64,000 bases of DNA from Amblyornis subalaris (Eukaryota; Chordata; Aves; Passeriformes; Ptilonorhynchidae), in contig JACAXG010000018.1 in assembly GCA_018881555.1 (NCBI GenBank), forward strand, positions 2,187,561-2,251,560, given 5' to 3'. Numbering within the stretch: position 1 is the stretch's first letter; every line of letters begins with the position of its first letter. Both the position numbers and the translations under genes were made by a program. Positions 27,420 to 40,300 of this stretch are shown piece after piece. Under the pieces are notes generated by a model. That model saw only the letters and a program-made list of their open reading frames with translations, made no database searches and was not told the DNA's origin.

Positions 27420-27435
27420 GGTTGCTACAGCAACC
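27420..27435. promoter_or_regulatory. Palindromic X-box-like (RFX) motif
   Basis: GGTTGCTACAGCAACC has two perfect inverted 7-bp arms separated by AC. It closely resembles the RFX-family X-box (GTTGCC, two-base spacer, GGCAAC), with one symmetric change in each arm. It lies in STK32B intron 2 at the left edge of a locally GC-richer stretch (27430-28200). Function is inferred from the motif only. Confidence 0.4.
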
Positions 27436-29624
27436 TTAGGCCTGTGCAGGATATTGCTGCAGGAGGTATCTGCTAGGGCAGAGCCCCTCGCTGCTCAGCT
27501 TGCTCTTGTGCACAGAGCTCAAGGTGATGCTCAGCACCTCACCTCCTCCACTGGGGCTGACTGCTTCAGCAGCTGTGATCTGTCCCTCCCAGCTGGCTTT
27601 GGAAATCAGCTCCCTGCCTTTGCCTTTGGCATTTTCAATTCACAGTAGCAACATTTCCTGTTACAGGAATTCCTAGGCCATTTGGCATCAAATGCTTTGT
27701 ATCTCAAGAGCTTGCCTTTTCTGAGAAGTGGCCACCTGCTTTCAGCTGCTGCTGCTTCTTAGGGACACCTTAAGAGCAGGTGCCATCTCGTCTCGTAGAC
27801 ACTGTAGCATATTTTTCAGAAAAAGATACATCACAGCAGTTTTGAGGAGGGTAGGAAACGGGCGTGGAGAGAAGACAAACCATGAGCATGCCCTTTTTGC
27901 TGGAAACAAACAGGCCCTCTTCTAAGGTGTCCTTTGAGAGCTCATGTTGCACCTTGGTAAGGGACAAACAAAGGTGAACTTCGACCTCGCATAGGACCGT
28001 CGCAGCCACAGCTTCTGTGTAAGTTGGTGGTTCTTTTGTTCAAGCCAAGTGACAAACAAGCCATGGCAGAATATGTGTGAGCCTCACGGAGCCCTTGCCC
28101 GCACTCCTGGGCACACGCAGACATACCCGGTGTGCTGTCTGTGCAGACAGATGCTGGTACAGACCTGTGCAGGGGTCACGGGTACCCAAACGAGGTGCAG
28201 GGCACTACTTTAAAAGAAGCTTGTCTGGCTTCAGTGACTTTGCTTTGCTAAGTAGATGAAGGTACCTCTTTGTTTATGTCTTGGTGTCTTCATAAATAAC
28301 AGGAAACTTTTTTTTCCCCGGGGAAGATCATTGAGCTAGTTATGCTTAGCATATTCCAGTTATTAGTAATTCCAAGTTCGTTGGAAGAGGGCAGGTCAGA
28401 AATTTTGACCAAACAGGTTTTATTTGTATATTAAAAATTTGCCTTCTAAGTAAATTCAGAAGCAGACAATTTTAAATACTCAAACCAAAACAAGTGAACT
28501 CTGATCTAAGTAGCTATTCCTTTGTGAGGGCCAGCATGATTTGGGTATATCTTTAACTTCTTTTCCTGTAGCTAATTTGCACTCTTGGACCTCTATTTAG
28601 TTTGACATGGTATTCAGTCACTGTATTGTGATAATAAACCATCATAGATCTCCAGCTGCCCTCGTATTTAAGGGGGTCTTAAGTACCATTTTGCCCAAGT
28701 AGCATATTCTATTGACCTCAAAGAGGGTGTCTCTTGAAAAGTGCTGAATCGAATAAGGACCATGTCATGAAGGACCATGCTGTTCTGCAAGAAGTATTTC
28801 TGGCATCTCTGAAATTAAAGTCGTTATTCTGCATGGAGGCCAAGAACCAGCAAAATCCTTTGAGTGTTCTTAATGCATGACTACAGACAGAAGTGCCTCA
28901 CCAGCACTGAGCTGGCAGATACTCAGGAATCATTGAAATCAAGATCTAGACAGCTGTTGTTTGATCAGTCACCTGATCAAGTATCAGTTATATTTCACCT
29001 TCGAATGTATTCCTGTGAGGAATGGTTTCTAATATTTTTATAATATGATTTTCTCTGACTCCATGGCTTTGTATTTACCCATATTAAAATTTAAAACCTT
29101 GTTATTATCATCATTATAGGAAAGAAAGGTTGTCTACTCAAGTGTAAACAAACCATTAATCTTCTCAGTTTCAGAAAAATCCTGTTGAATTGAACAAACA
29201 TTTACTCAATGATCATAATTATAGTGTATGTCAGTTTATACAGTCCCAAGTGGATTTAATCTATGTAAAGTGCCTTTAAAATACTGCAATTATTTTAAAG
29301 ACGCAAATAAGTCCAGAGATTCAAGAACAAGATCACTCTGGCAGACCTTTTTGTTTATTTTTGTTTTGAGGACAGATTTCTAAATTCTTCTAACCCCCAC
29401 TGGGGAGACTTTATTATTATAATAATTTTTGCTCAATTAATTTTAGTGAATGTATTATAAGAGAAATAATTTAATGAATAGTCAGCTCATACTGGTGGTC
29501 AGATGACTTTAAGAAGGAAAAGGTTACAAAACCTATGTTCTTTTACCCTAATCAAGTCACACCAGAAAAACACAAAGGTATTTCCTATTAGACTTTTAAC
29601 TGCTGAAAATAAGTTGATTCTTAC

Positions 29625-29680
29625 CTTTCCAAAACTCCCTTTCCCAATAGCCCGCAATATTTGAAAGTGGTCAAAGTTAA
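29625..29680 (-). CDS. STK32B: STK32B coding exon 2 (kinase start, glycine-rich loop)
   Basis: The exon is 56 nt and completes codon 18 with the last base of exon 1. It encodes VNFDHFQILRAIGKGSFGK (residues 18-36). The nucleotide-binding loop is visible as G30-K-G32-S-F-G35, followed by K36 at the exon end. The acceptor is strong: on the minus strand a long pyrimidine tract runs into ttttgcag just before TTAAC. The donor is gtaagaa from 29624. The exon ends in phase 0, so the loop valine is the first residue of exon 3. At this length the exon is invisible to ORF finding and was recognised from its protein sequence and splice sites. The sequence is near-invariant across STK32 paralogues, except that Q in HFQIL favours STK32B over STK32A. 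Confidence 0.93.
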
Positions 29681-30790
29681 CTGCAAAATAAATGAGAGAA
29701 GAAAAGGAAAACAGTTTGTAGTGTGCTAAAATAGAATCAGAAGTCAGATAAGAAAAGAAATTACTGTGGTCAACTAATGTCTTTTTACTATGTGGTATTC
29801 AGTTTTTCTCTTAAAACACAAACATATTTAATAGCTAGCAAAGAGGAAGCTCGCTTTAAAATATGCAACATTCATTTTGTTCGTCAATTCCTCTTGGTCC
29901 AATTCCACTAGTGCCCAGTATCTCCAAGAAGACACATATCTCTGTTGTTACAAGGGTTAACAAGATAAAATAAGTAACAAGTAACAAGACAAAAGTTAGC
30001 ATTATTCAGCCATTACCAAAAACTGCTCAGCATTTTCCAGAAATATTAAGATCTATTAAAAGGTTACTGAATAATTCAAGTAAGTAACACCATCTGCCTA
30101 CAGATACATAATAACATAAGGATAGTATTTTCACAGTAATCATTCTTCAGGATAATTCCCATATTCTGGTACAGTGATGGAGGCTTGCCCCATGATGAGC
30201 TAGTATGACGGGCCAAATTTTTCACATTAATGCAGTACATAATGCTAATATTGTAATACTATTTCATAAATGTAGCATAAGTTTGTTTTGAGATATTTCA
30301 TTTTAGCTTGGCGGTAGAATGGATTTACTTGCACTTCACAAAAATCTGACGGCACAGCCTGCCCCAGACACTGAAGTGCTTTGCTGTGAGGATGAGTGAG
30401 ATTTCATTTCTCAGAAATGCCATTATTGTTGGTGTTGCCTGAGATTAAACACAGCATGACCTTCAAATCTCACCCTCTCTTCAAAGGACTGTTTCATTGG
30501 TAGATCTGGTGGTTTTAAAAAAACATCCAACATCCTGAACAAAATTGGTGCAAAGTCACTGAAACACAAACACGACAGTGCGTGATACAGTTTTTACAGT
30601 CACTTGTCAGAAAAGAGTCACACTTAGAGCTAAATTCAGTGAACCAGAGATGACAAAGTTCACTGCAACTTAACAGGATTTTTTTAACTTAAAACTTTAT
30701 GTTCCTGGCTTTGGCCATGGACTTTCATCTATGCACCTGTCACTGATGTAACAGTAATTGGCAAAATTGTGGAGACAGACTCTCACTAAA

Positions 30791-30985
30791 AATCAGAGAA
30801 TCAGAGATGGGTTTGGGTTGGAAGGAACCTTAAAGATTATCTCATCCCAACATCCCTGCCATGGGCAGGGGCACTTTCCCCTGAACCAGTTTGCTCAAAG
30901 CCCATTCAACCTGGCCTTGAACACTTCCAGGGATGGGGCAGCCACAGCTTCTCTGGGCAACCTGTGACTCTGTCTCACCACCCAA
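30791..30985 (-). mobile_element. CR1 LINE 3' fragment
   Basis: On the plus strand it starts aatcagagaatcagagatgg, then gtttgggttggaaggaacct, the reverse complement of a CR1 3' end. It continues through the characteristic catgggcaggggcac and cctggccttgaacacttcca segments to about cctgtgactctgtctcacca. It is truncated at the 5' side and contains only the terminal UTR and a short piece of the ORF2 end. It is in sense orientation to STK32B, about 1.1 kb into intron 1 from exon 2. Confidence 0.93.
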
Positions 30986-33778
30986 AAATGTGGTAACATG
31001 AACAAATACAACAAAAGTGTGACTTGCATCAAGGTGACCTATAAAATTAATAATATTTTAAATATTTGCCAAAAAAGTTTTATCATCTCAAACTATGCTT
31101 TGCATAGACAGTTGAAAGGCTGATATACATGAAGCCACTAAGAAGGGTTAATATCTTACTTTCTCTGTTGCAATAATATCTCATTTACACTATTAACACC
31201 ACAAAGAATTTGTTTATTTATGCTTGCTTACACTGCCTTCAAGGAAACACGGTTGCTCCTTTCATTAGTGCAGCTATAGCAACCACCTTCCTGGTAATTG
31301 CTGGAGACAAATCAAACCCAGAGCTGACAGAGCTGAGAGCAGCAGACACTAGTCTACAGGAAACAAAGATGGTGAATATAGCAGCTTTAGAATTTGGATA
31401 CTAAAATAAAAACGCATAACTTTGCAAAGGATTTATAAGCTGCTTGGAAACTGAAAATCATAAAAACATTTTGTGCTGATTTATGTAAGAGTTAGGGTTA
31501 CCCAGATGTTAGAGAAGCAAGGTTGTCTGTCAGCAACCTGCAGCTGGGGTCTCTGCTGACAGTTTTTACCAATAGGGCACTCTCTGGTAGTTCTTGCTGG
31601 TCGGTAATGGTCTGATGAATAAGATAGTCAATTTAGCAACATAAACTTACATCCACTTGAATCCTGTTCCCATCAGTCATCCTTCCCAAGTACATGACTG
31701 GGTTGTCTAAGGTGATCCTTAATTTAGGTAGGAATTCAACAGTGTTGAAAATATTCTAAACATGTTAATGTCATTAATTTCTTTGATAGCAAAAATCCAT
31801 CCAAAAATTCAACACATCAAACTGGTGTTTTCTCTGTCACTCCTCTGCTTTCAAGCCTTCTCATGTTTCCTGCTTGTTTTACTAACGTTTTTAAGAAGCA
31901 TGGTCCTTAAAGAAAGTTTATTTTGAGTTTGTTCTTCACCTTGCAGTCATTCAGCTGAGTCCATTTCCCCAAAACAAGTGAAAAATTGTTGAAACATTCT
32001 TTAATTATCTCAATTTCAGTCAAGCCACATTTCAGTAATATTTGGCTATATTGTGTTCTGCAGCCTGATGTGTTTTGAAATGCATCAGTTTGAAGAATTA
32101 TTTTGTTTTTGTAAAACTAAGATTAAGCATTTATTTTCAGCTATGAGAAGGACATTTTTATTGCTCATATGACTTCTATTTCTCTGTACTTCCTTCTTTA
32201 ATGCGTTTATTGCTCTGAATTACTAGAACAACTTAATTTTTTAATTGGATTGAATTGTAAATTTGACTTCCAAAAGAATGAAATTATTAAATGAGGCAGT
32301 AGACCATGGAATTGAAGATGGATTGTTAGTAAGCTAAAGAAGTGGTTAAAAATCATAGCCACAACAGTTGATCAAATTTTCTTAATTTTTATTTTTAACT
32401 TGAATAGAAAGTGGGATGTTACATTTTCATATCTTCATTAAGAAGAAAAAAGATCATTTTCTTTCTGTAGCTCATGGTCCCATAAGCCTTATTTAAATTA
32501 AAGTACAGTGATTGTAACACATTTTTTGCAAGAGAAAATAAAGACAATTTTAAATGACTGGGGAAATATGTAAACATGCCTGAGCCTGCATCTAAAATGA
32601 GCAAGGCTGGAAGCTACTGTGGTACTCTGGAAAGGGATAATTCACTAAAGTGAGACAACCCAGTCTCTTTTGATCATTCAAACACACTCACAACATTGCA
32701 GATTCACAAACTGAAGAAGTTCCTCTCTCGGGATGTTAGAAATGAATAAAAAATGGGATACCTTTGCTGCTGAGACCAATACCAAATTCACTGAGTAAAA
32801 CTAAGAAACTTCACACAACAGCCCCATCTACAAGACAGCAGCACAGCCCTGATAACAGTGAAGGGTTGGGCTAAGCTCACTGCCACCTTGGTACTACACT
32901 AGTCATACACCTCAGGTGTTTTCCTCAGGTGTTTTTTAATCTCACACTCTTAAAACTTTTGGTTAATTTTGTTAATCTCAACTTTGTTTTTCAGGTATGT
33001 GCTATTTTGTCTTCTTTGGTGAAAATTCAATGCCAAAAAGTCACCACTTACTCTGAGAATTACAGATCATCGTGACCTCTGTCTTTTCCAATGTTTAAAA
33101 TACCAGCAAGGTCAGACACTGCCATTTCCTCTGTGCAACGAGGAGGTCACAAGTATTAAAGTCTTGTCCTCCAAAACATGGTATATCTACTCTTGTGGTG
33201 CCTGGTGTTGTAGCTAATGACATTTTTCTAGTGCAAAGCCCCACTGAGATAATGGTGTGGCTGGCAGAAGGACATTTTCTTCAGGAACAGTAATATGACT
33301 ATTACTCTTTTGAAAATAGCTTTCTTGGTAACTTTAACTCCAGAGAAAAAAATGCATTTTCCAACTCTTGAGCACTTCTTTCATTTTATTACCACACCAT
33401 ACTTTGGAGGTCTTACACATCGGCTCTGAATTTGAGTCTAAGACTATGAATGTTTTTCAGAAAACAAAATTAGTTTATATTGTCTCCAGGAAATTTTTCA
33501 TACACGTAAACCTACAGAATAAAACTTATTAACAACAGTATTAAAGAGATTGTTTAGAGTTTCTTTGATTTCCACCAATTTGGAAAAATCAAGTATTATA
33601 ATCACCCCTCCCCCATCTCTCACCTTCATCTCTTAAAAAGTCACCATTAATTCAAAACTGAGAAGGAATATGGAATAAACCAGATATTTGGCTAAGAGAC
33701 AAAATAGATCAGCATTTATGATATCTGTTTCATGATATGGTATTAGAATGATGGATGCCTGTTAATTTTAACAATGTG

Positions 33779-33814
33779 CTCTCTCTCTCTCTCTCTATAT
33801 ATATACATATATAA
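33779..33814 (+). repeat. Compound (CT)n(TA)n microsatellite
   Basis: A run of about nine CT units changes directly into an imperfect TA tract, in intron 1. Confidence 0.9.
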
Positions 33815-34321
33815 ATTAATTTAGTTTGTTTCTTTACATTTAGTGGAAAATAAACCTTACATTCATTCCATTTCACAAATTCAAGTCCCTATTAAAAACT
33901 TTTAGTGGAAGTATATCTTACTTGGATTAGAATCATAGTTTTGAATTAGCCCCGTGTAGAGCATTTTCCAGTAGTTTGATATTGAACAAATAAAATCAGG
34001 ATGATGATAACGGGATTCACAAGCTGAATTCAAGGTTTCACCCTGCTTGCCAGGAAAAGCAAAAAAATATTGTCCTAACCATTACGGATTCTTGGTCAAA
34101 TATATTAGTGTACTCAAAACCTATCAGGAATATCTTGAAGGATGTTGCAGTGCTTGGTGACCAAATTACACACAGGAGCCCCTCGACTGGCACAGTCTTC
34201 TCATATGACCTTAGGCAAGTGTTTCAATATCTTCTGCCACTGTCTGTAGAAAAATGAATCATTACGTCTCTAAGCAGCTGTAAAAATAGGTGAAGCAAGT
34301 ACCTAGCTCAGACACACAAGT

Positions 34322-34351
34322 AATTGGGAGAGTAGCAAGACTCTCCCAATT
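34322..34351. repeat. Perfect 12-bp inverted repeat, 6-nt loop
   Basis: aattgggagagt (34322-34333) is followed after agcaag by its exact reverse complement (34340-34351). It can form a hairpin. No neighbouring signal explains it. Confidence 0.9.
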
Positions 34352-37300
34352 CAGGTAATAGTACTTTATGAAAGCATTATGGAGACTGAAAGCCATTTTT
34401 AAAGTGTGAGAAGCCTACACCACTGGAAGTGGAGGTGTGGGAGTGGGGGTACAGAAATCAGCAGACCGATTCAAACCCCACACATCAAGTTGCTGCAGAG
34501 CCGAGAACAGAACCTGGCCTCCGCTTCATACCACACCTTCTCAGGCATATCTTCCAAACTACATGAGCACTGATGGAGCAGATATTTGGTATAAAACTTT
34601 CTAGTGACAGATAAAATAAATATTTCTTGCTCCACTGCTCCCCAAGGATAAAGTATATTTTGGGGAAAATATTCACATCACAGATTATTGGGTTTTTACA
34701 ACCACACTGCAAAAAGACTGGATAGTTGTAGTGGAAATGGCTATTATTTTCTTAATCAGCATTATATACATAATGACATATGTTAAAACATTTAAGTATT
34801 TTATACGCCTTCAGCTCTGCTGCATTATTCACGAGTGCTATGATGACTTGAACAAAAAAAAAAGTTACATCAACAACAGACCATTACGTTTGATTTATAT
34901 CACAACATTTCTACCCTTTCACTTGTAGTTTTGCTAGTTTAAAATATTCTCATGTAACACATCATTTGTTCAAGTGTAAATTACGTCTAGCTCAAGAGGC
35001 AATATGTATATTGGATGGATTCTAGATAGAGCTGACATCTGTTTTCTCGCTGCAGCTGAGGAATATTTACTGCATGTATATGTGATTAGTCCAAATACAC
35101 TCAATAACCATTATCTGAAAGAACTTTGTATCTCCTAGACAAAATATGCAGTTGAACGTGGCCAAAGCACAGGCATACGCATACTTTGCAAAATGAAAAA
35201 TAAGGTAGAGGCCTTTCTGGATGAACTTGATGAGCTAAATACAGACATTCTCCTTCCCTGGTTGAGTCCCAGTGATTTATTTGGACTGTCTGGCAGCAGC
35301 CAAAACCAGAACATCAGCAGTAAGGCTTTAGAAGGTGTACAGTAAAGCCATATTTTTAACACACTGAGCATTTCAAGACACCTAGCTTCATTCTCACTGA
35401 TCTCAAGGGAAAACAGAAACAAGGAGATGTGATGTGGCCATTAGCCAAGAAAATAGATTTTTATTTAACTCTAAGCACTGTCTTGCAGGTCTGTTTTGGG
35501 GTGGTTTAATGCTTCCTGTTTCTGGGAATCAGAAAAACAGAATAATAACTAAATCAAATTTCCTTCTAGATGTGGCCTGTATGGTTTGACTTGAGACTCA
35601 TTGGATAGCACTGCTCTTAGGATTTCAAACGACTCCTGCAGTCTCCTTTCTATGTGTGTCTACTTTTCAGATTCGCCAGGCTTTTCCAGGGAGAGCCACA
35701 AGCAGTGCTGACAGAACCTCAGTAGATCTTAGCAGCCATCAGATCTTGTTAAAACTGTTACTGTCCTTCCACATAAAGACACATAGGATGAGTAACCAAG
35801 TAGACACAGTCATATATATTCAATACTCATGATAAAATCCCCAGCTTGAATGGACATAGACAGGACAAATATGAACAGAAATTAGATTAAGGGTAATAAA
35901 ATGGTTTGGGTAGTCCTAGGGAGTCACATTCCATCATGCTCTGTTCGTGGCAAGTGCATTAGTGAAGAAAGATACTGTTTAAATTAAGGAAGAAATTAAT
36001 TTTTGCTGACAGAATGATAAAGCCAGGTGTGTCTTTGAGGTGAGCAAAGAGTACAAATCTGTATAGCTTCACAGGTTTCTGAGTAAAATGGGACAGTACT
36101 ATACATTACTGGAGTAGGAAACCAACTAGTAAGAAAGAGGAGGACAACGAAAAAAGAAGTTTCAGAGTTGGTTTCATCTCATTAATGATGAATCATGGTG
36201 TTTTCTATCATATTTAGGGTCTTTGTATTTAAATCGCATTACAGTGTCTCAATTTTTCATGATTAATGAGTGTTTTAGTCTCAATACAAACTGTTTCGAA
36301 GTTTGTTAATTTTTTTATAATTATTCAGATTTTATTTGCATTTAGAAAGAATTGAAGATCTTTGCATGTCAAACAAATTTCATTTAAAATTCAGCTTATT
36401 TTGCTTTGAACTTTAAAGTGCATTTCAGTCTGATCATGTTTGCGTACTTCACTTTCTTCAATCAAAGTGAAACATTTCTGTGTTATCAAAAGACTTTCAT
36501 TTCAGAACCCTTGACTGATCCGAAGCAGCTTTTTTGCAGTAGTTTGTTTCTATAATTTGCTTCCTGGTGAAGCCACCTGCAAGATGAGGTCGTTGGCTGG
36601 GCTATATCTCCCTTTTCGTAGGTATCCTCACAGCTCTCGCATGATGTGTGCTTTGGTGTGTTGGGTTATGGGAGATGTAAACAGGTACAAGGTTTGGATC
36701 TATAGAAGGGGCCAGAAGAATCAGATTGCAATGCCTTTGATGAAGTGTCATATCACAGAAATGTAGTCTAGCTTTGAACTGTGCCAAAATGAAATCTGAA
36801 AAGCTAAACTTGAATTCCATTCAAACTTTCAAAACCAGCTCTGTTTTCCCAGCATAAGGCTTAATGTCCATAAAGGAAAATAACAGCATTTTGATTTGGC
36901 AACAAGTTTAATTATCCATTAAAATTTTTTTCAGAGGAGATGTCTGTTTCAAAAAAACCAAAACAGGGTAAGAGAGTTCCTTTTTATTTCCCATCTATGT
37001 CACATTTCAAACAAGACATAGTGGAAGCAACCTTTTCCATTATTAAAATGGGGAGAAAACCTCAGTACCAGGGTGTCGGAAAACCAACAACGTAATTTTA
37101 TTTATACTTCTCTTATTTCTATATTCTATGAACAAATAGCTGATACCATAGATAAAAGAGTGGGCTAAGGAACATCTGCTGGCATGAATTACAGAATCTG
37201 TTATTTCCTTATGTCAATCCTCCTGCAAGGTAGTACTTCACATGCAATTTAGCTACATATTGGATGAAATTCACAGAGTATTTAGACAATACATGGTTTG

Positions 37301-40300
37301 TTCATCAAAAGCAGGGCCAGCATCATGGGCTTCTACACTGTAATCAGTGAAATCCACCTCACATCACATCATTAAAAAGTGTGGGGTTTTCCCTAAATGT
37401 CTAGGGAATTTTCTGAATGTGTTAGATAAAATGAATACTGGAAAGAACTACAACAGCCTACCATTTTTCAAAATGCTATAAAAACAGGCTGGAAGAATTT
37501 GGTGAATCAGCTCATGATTTACACTGTTACAGAAACAAACGTGTTGCCACAATCAGAAGTAAAATTGAAACTCCAGAGAAAATTAGCATTTGAAAATAAC
37601 CAAGCTGCTAAATAAAAAGATGCTAGGACTGGTTCTCAAAACTCTTCTTCCCTTTTAATTCTGTAGAACATAATTCTTTTTCTAATGCTATTCTGTAAAA
37701 ACTGCAAAAGAAGCTGAGATTTTACATTCACAAGGAAAAAACTGCGACTCCTTGGTAAACAACAATCTGTTTGAACTGCGATCAAATGAAAATTTCTCTC
37801 CAGAGCTGTTTATACCTCTAATAAGCCAAATTAAAATGATACTGCCATTAAATACATCTATTTTTAAAAATGTATCAGGCAGCTACCTGAAGCCTGTAAA
37901 ACAAAGTTTGCTCCTTGGACAAGTAGAACAGACTGCAAATCATTACAGCTTTTCTCTAAGGGAAGTTTAAACTGAAACTACTGAATGCCATCCTATAATC
38001 TCAAGACCTTGTCTGAGAAGCTGGAGATATACCACCAAACCAAAAATAAACAAAAGACATCTGATGCTTTTAGGGATGTGGGTGTCAACTCTCGTGAGCC
38101 ACTGGTAGGGATTTGTCTGCCAGCCACCAAAGTCAGCACAATCTTATAGCTGTAAACTGCAGTAGGGTTTTTGTCTAAGAACACAGTCATTCGTTTTTGC
38201 CGAAAGTCTACTGAAAGGTTGCCCTGTGGGTAGCCTTAGTAAGGGCTTCACCAGAAGCACCACGGATTGCAGGGGTTGCTGTGATTGTTATCCTGTGGAA
38301 AAACAAAAAGTTGTTGCTCTGTGGAAGGTGTGGGAATGTTTGGATGCTGCTTTGCTCCACAAGAATTTCAACACAGATTTGATGAAATTAGCTATTCTTT
38401 CTGAAGGATTGAGCACAAAGAAGTGTTTACTGGCAAAGATTAATTGTACTGATCAGAAGAGCTCTTGTAGCTGCATATCTCTCCCACAAAGTTTCTTGGG
38501 AGCATTAGATTAAAAAATAAAGTTAATTTTCTTGGGTTTGTGCCTCCTTAAAACTAGTCCAAATTTTGACCATAGCAATTCCTAATTGGAGATTTTAGTG
38601 TGCTGCCTCTGTCTTCAGACAGGTTACTGTGTTTCAGAGGCATACAGCAGTACTCTCAGGCGGCTAGGGAAAAAAAAGAGTAATTGAAAACCTGATTCTT
38701 GCCTGTGATGGTTTGCGTGAGCAAGTGCAGGAAGAGATGAGAGGAAAAACTATTCTTTTAAATAAATAATCTCAATCTGAAGGACACAGAGCAGTATGAA
38801 AGTTCTGTTCTTTTGAGTATGAATGTGATTTCAACTCCAATGAAAGCAAACAGAGAGTTATCTAGTTTTGGAGTCTTTCTCATCTTTTTGCTTTGTACCT
38901 TCTTTCTATTTTTCCTCTTATTGGAGAAAGAAGGGGAAGAACTACAAAATCAAAAGTTCTTCACTGATCTCAGGTGAAATGAAAAGTTTCTGAGTACTGA
39001 TTTGTGATGACTTCTGCTTTACTCTTATTGCTGTCTGTCTATGTTCATATAGAGAGTGTGCACTTCTGATATTTTTTTTGAAATGAGAACATTTAGAGAT
39101 ACTACTTTCCATTTTGCTCTTGGCTTTTCACAGGAAAGATTTCTATTTTCACACAGCCTAATAATGAGAGGAAGTAGAAAATATTTATATTTCCCAACAT
39201 CATAAACATAACTCATATGCTTTAGACCTTACACACATACCAAATTTCTCTCAAAGACCACCTGACTGACACTGTACTTTAGCCCTTTATGATCCTTTTC
39301 ATGTGATGCTATGACAAGAGCACATGATCATCCAGATAAAAGGCTTGTTCTTTGAAAAACTGACAAGAAAATGAGGCAATCCCAGAGAGACCGTGTCTGG
39401 CACGCTGCAGACAGCAGGAACAGGGGAGAGCATGAGCACTCCTTTTGATGGCAGCATGGATGTTCAGACTGGATTAAGCTAATTGTGATACCTTGTGATA
39501 CACTTACAACCCTGGTTTAGTTAGAAGTCTAGTTTCAAGGGCAGTAGAATGAGATGGTCACCTTCACAGGGAAGTTACAGTGCTTATTAGCACAGAATTT
39601 ATGTATTTTACTTTAACGGGAATTGCTTTGTATCAAAGTAGAGATCAAACTCTGATCCCTGTCACGTTAATATACGCTGACGCTAATATTTGCATTTTTC
39701 CTCACCACATAAGTGAGCACAGGCGATAAAGACAAATTTAAAATGATCTGCTAAGCAGGTCTTTTGACTTTGATGGCAGTTCCAGGAAGGCAACCAATTA
39801 GCTTTCTGCAAATAAGTAGGAATAATAATAAACATCCTATGTCAGAAAGATTTAAGTTAATACAGACTAAAGTACAATTGCTATTATTTGAAGGCAAAGT
39901 TACTCATTTAAATTAATGAATTTTAAATTGTTTCTTATTAATAAAAAACAACCAAAAGGAGGTCAAATACTGCTGGCAGAGCTAGGCAGATGATATAAGG
40001 AACACGAAATGTGTGTTATCGTTGCAAATAGTCAGCTGGACAATCTAGTAGGGATCAAGCCCAAATTCATAGCATGTCCTCGTTGGCAGTGCAGTATAAA
40101 CCAGCAAAGAATGACTGTCTGTTTAACGTCACCACCGATGATGTGAGCTGCAAAAAAATTAGCACAGACAATGATATGTTTTAATTGTCTTTTTTTGGGA
40201 TAATGCAAGGTCTTCAGAAATCCTGATGATGACTCATGGTACAGGCAATTAGCAAGGTGAAGCTCCCTTGACAAATACCTAAGATTTAAAACAGCAGCAG

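Larger units (their letters stand above)
21730..29624 (-). other. STK32B intron 2, non-coding
   Basis: 7,895 bp between exons 3 and 2, entering in phase 0. It is mostly AT-rich unique sequence, with a short CA repeat, a degenerate 19-bp direct repeat and an X-box-like palindrome. The stretch 27430-28200 is visibly richer in G and C than its surroundings. It includes the small palindrome CTGTCTGTGCAGACAG at 28135-28150. No LTR or CR1 copy was recognised in this intron. Confidence 0.85.
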
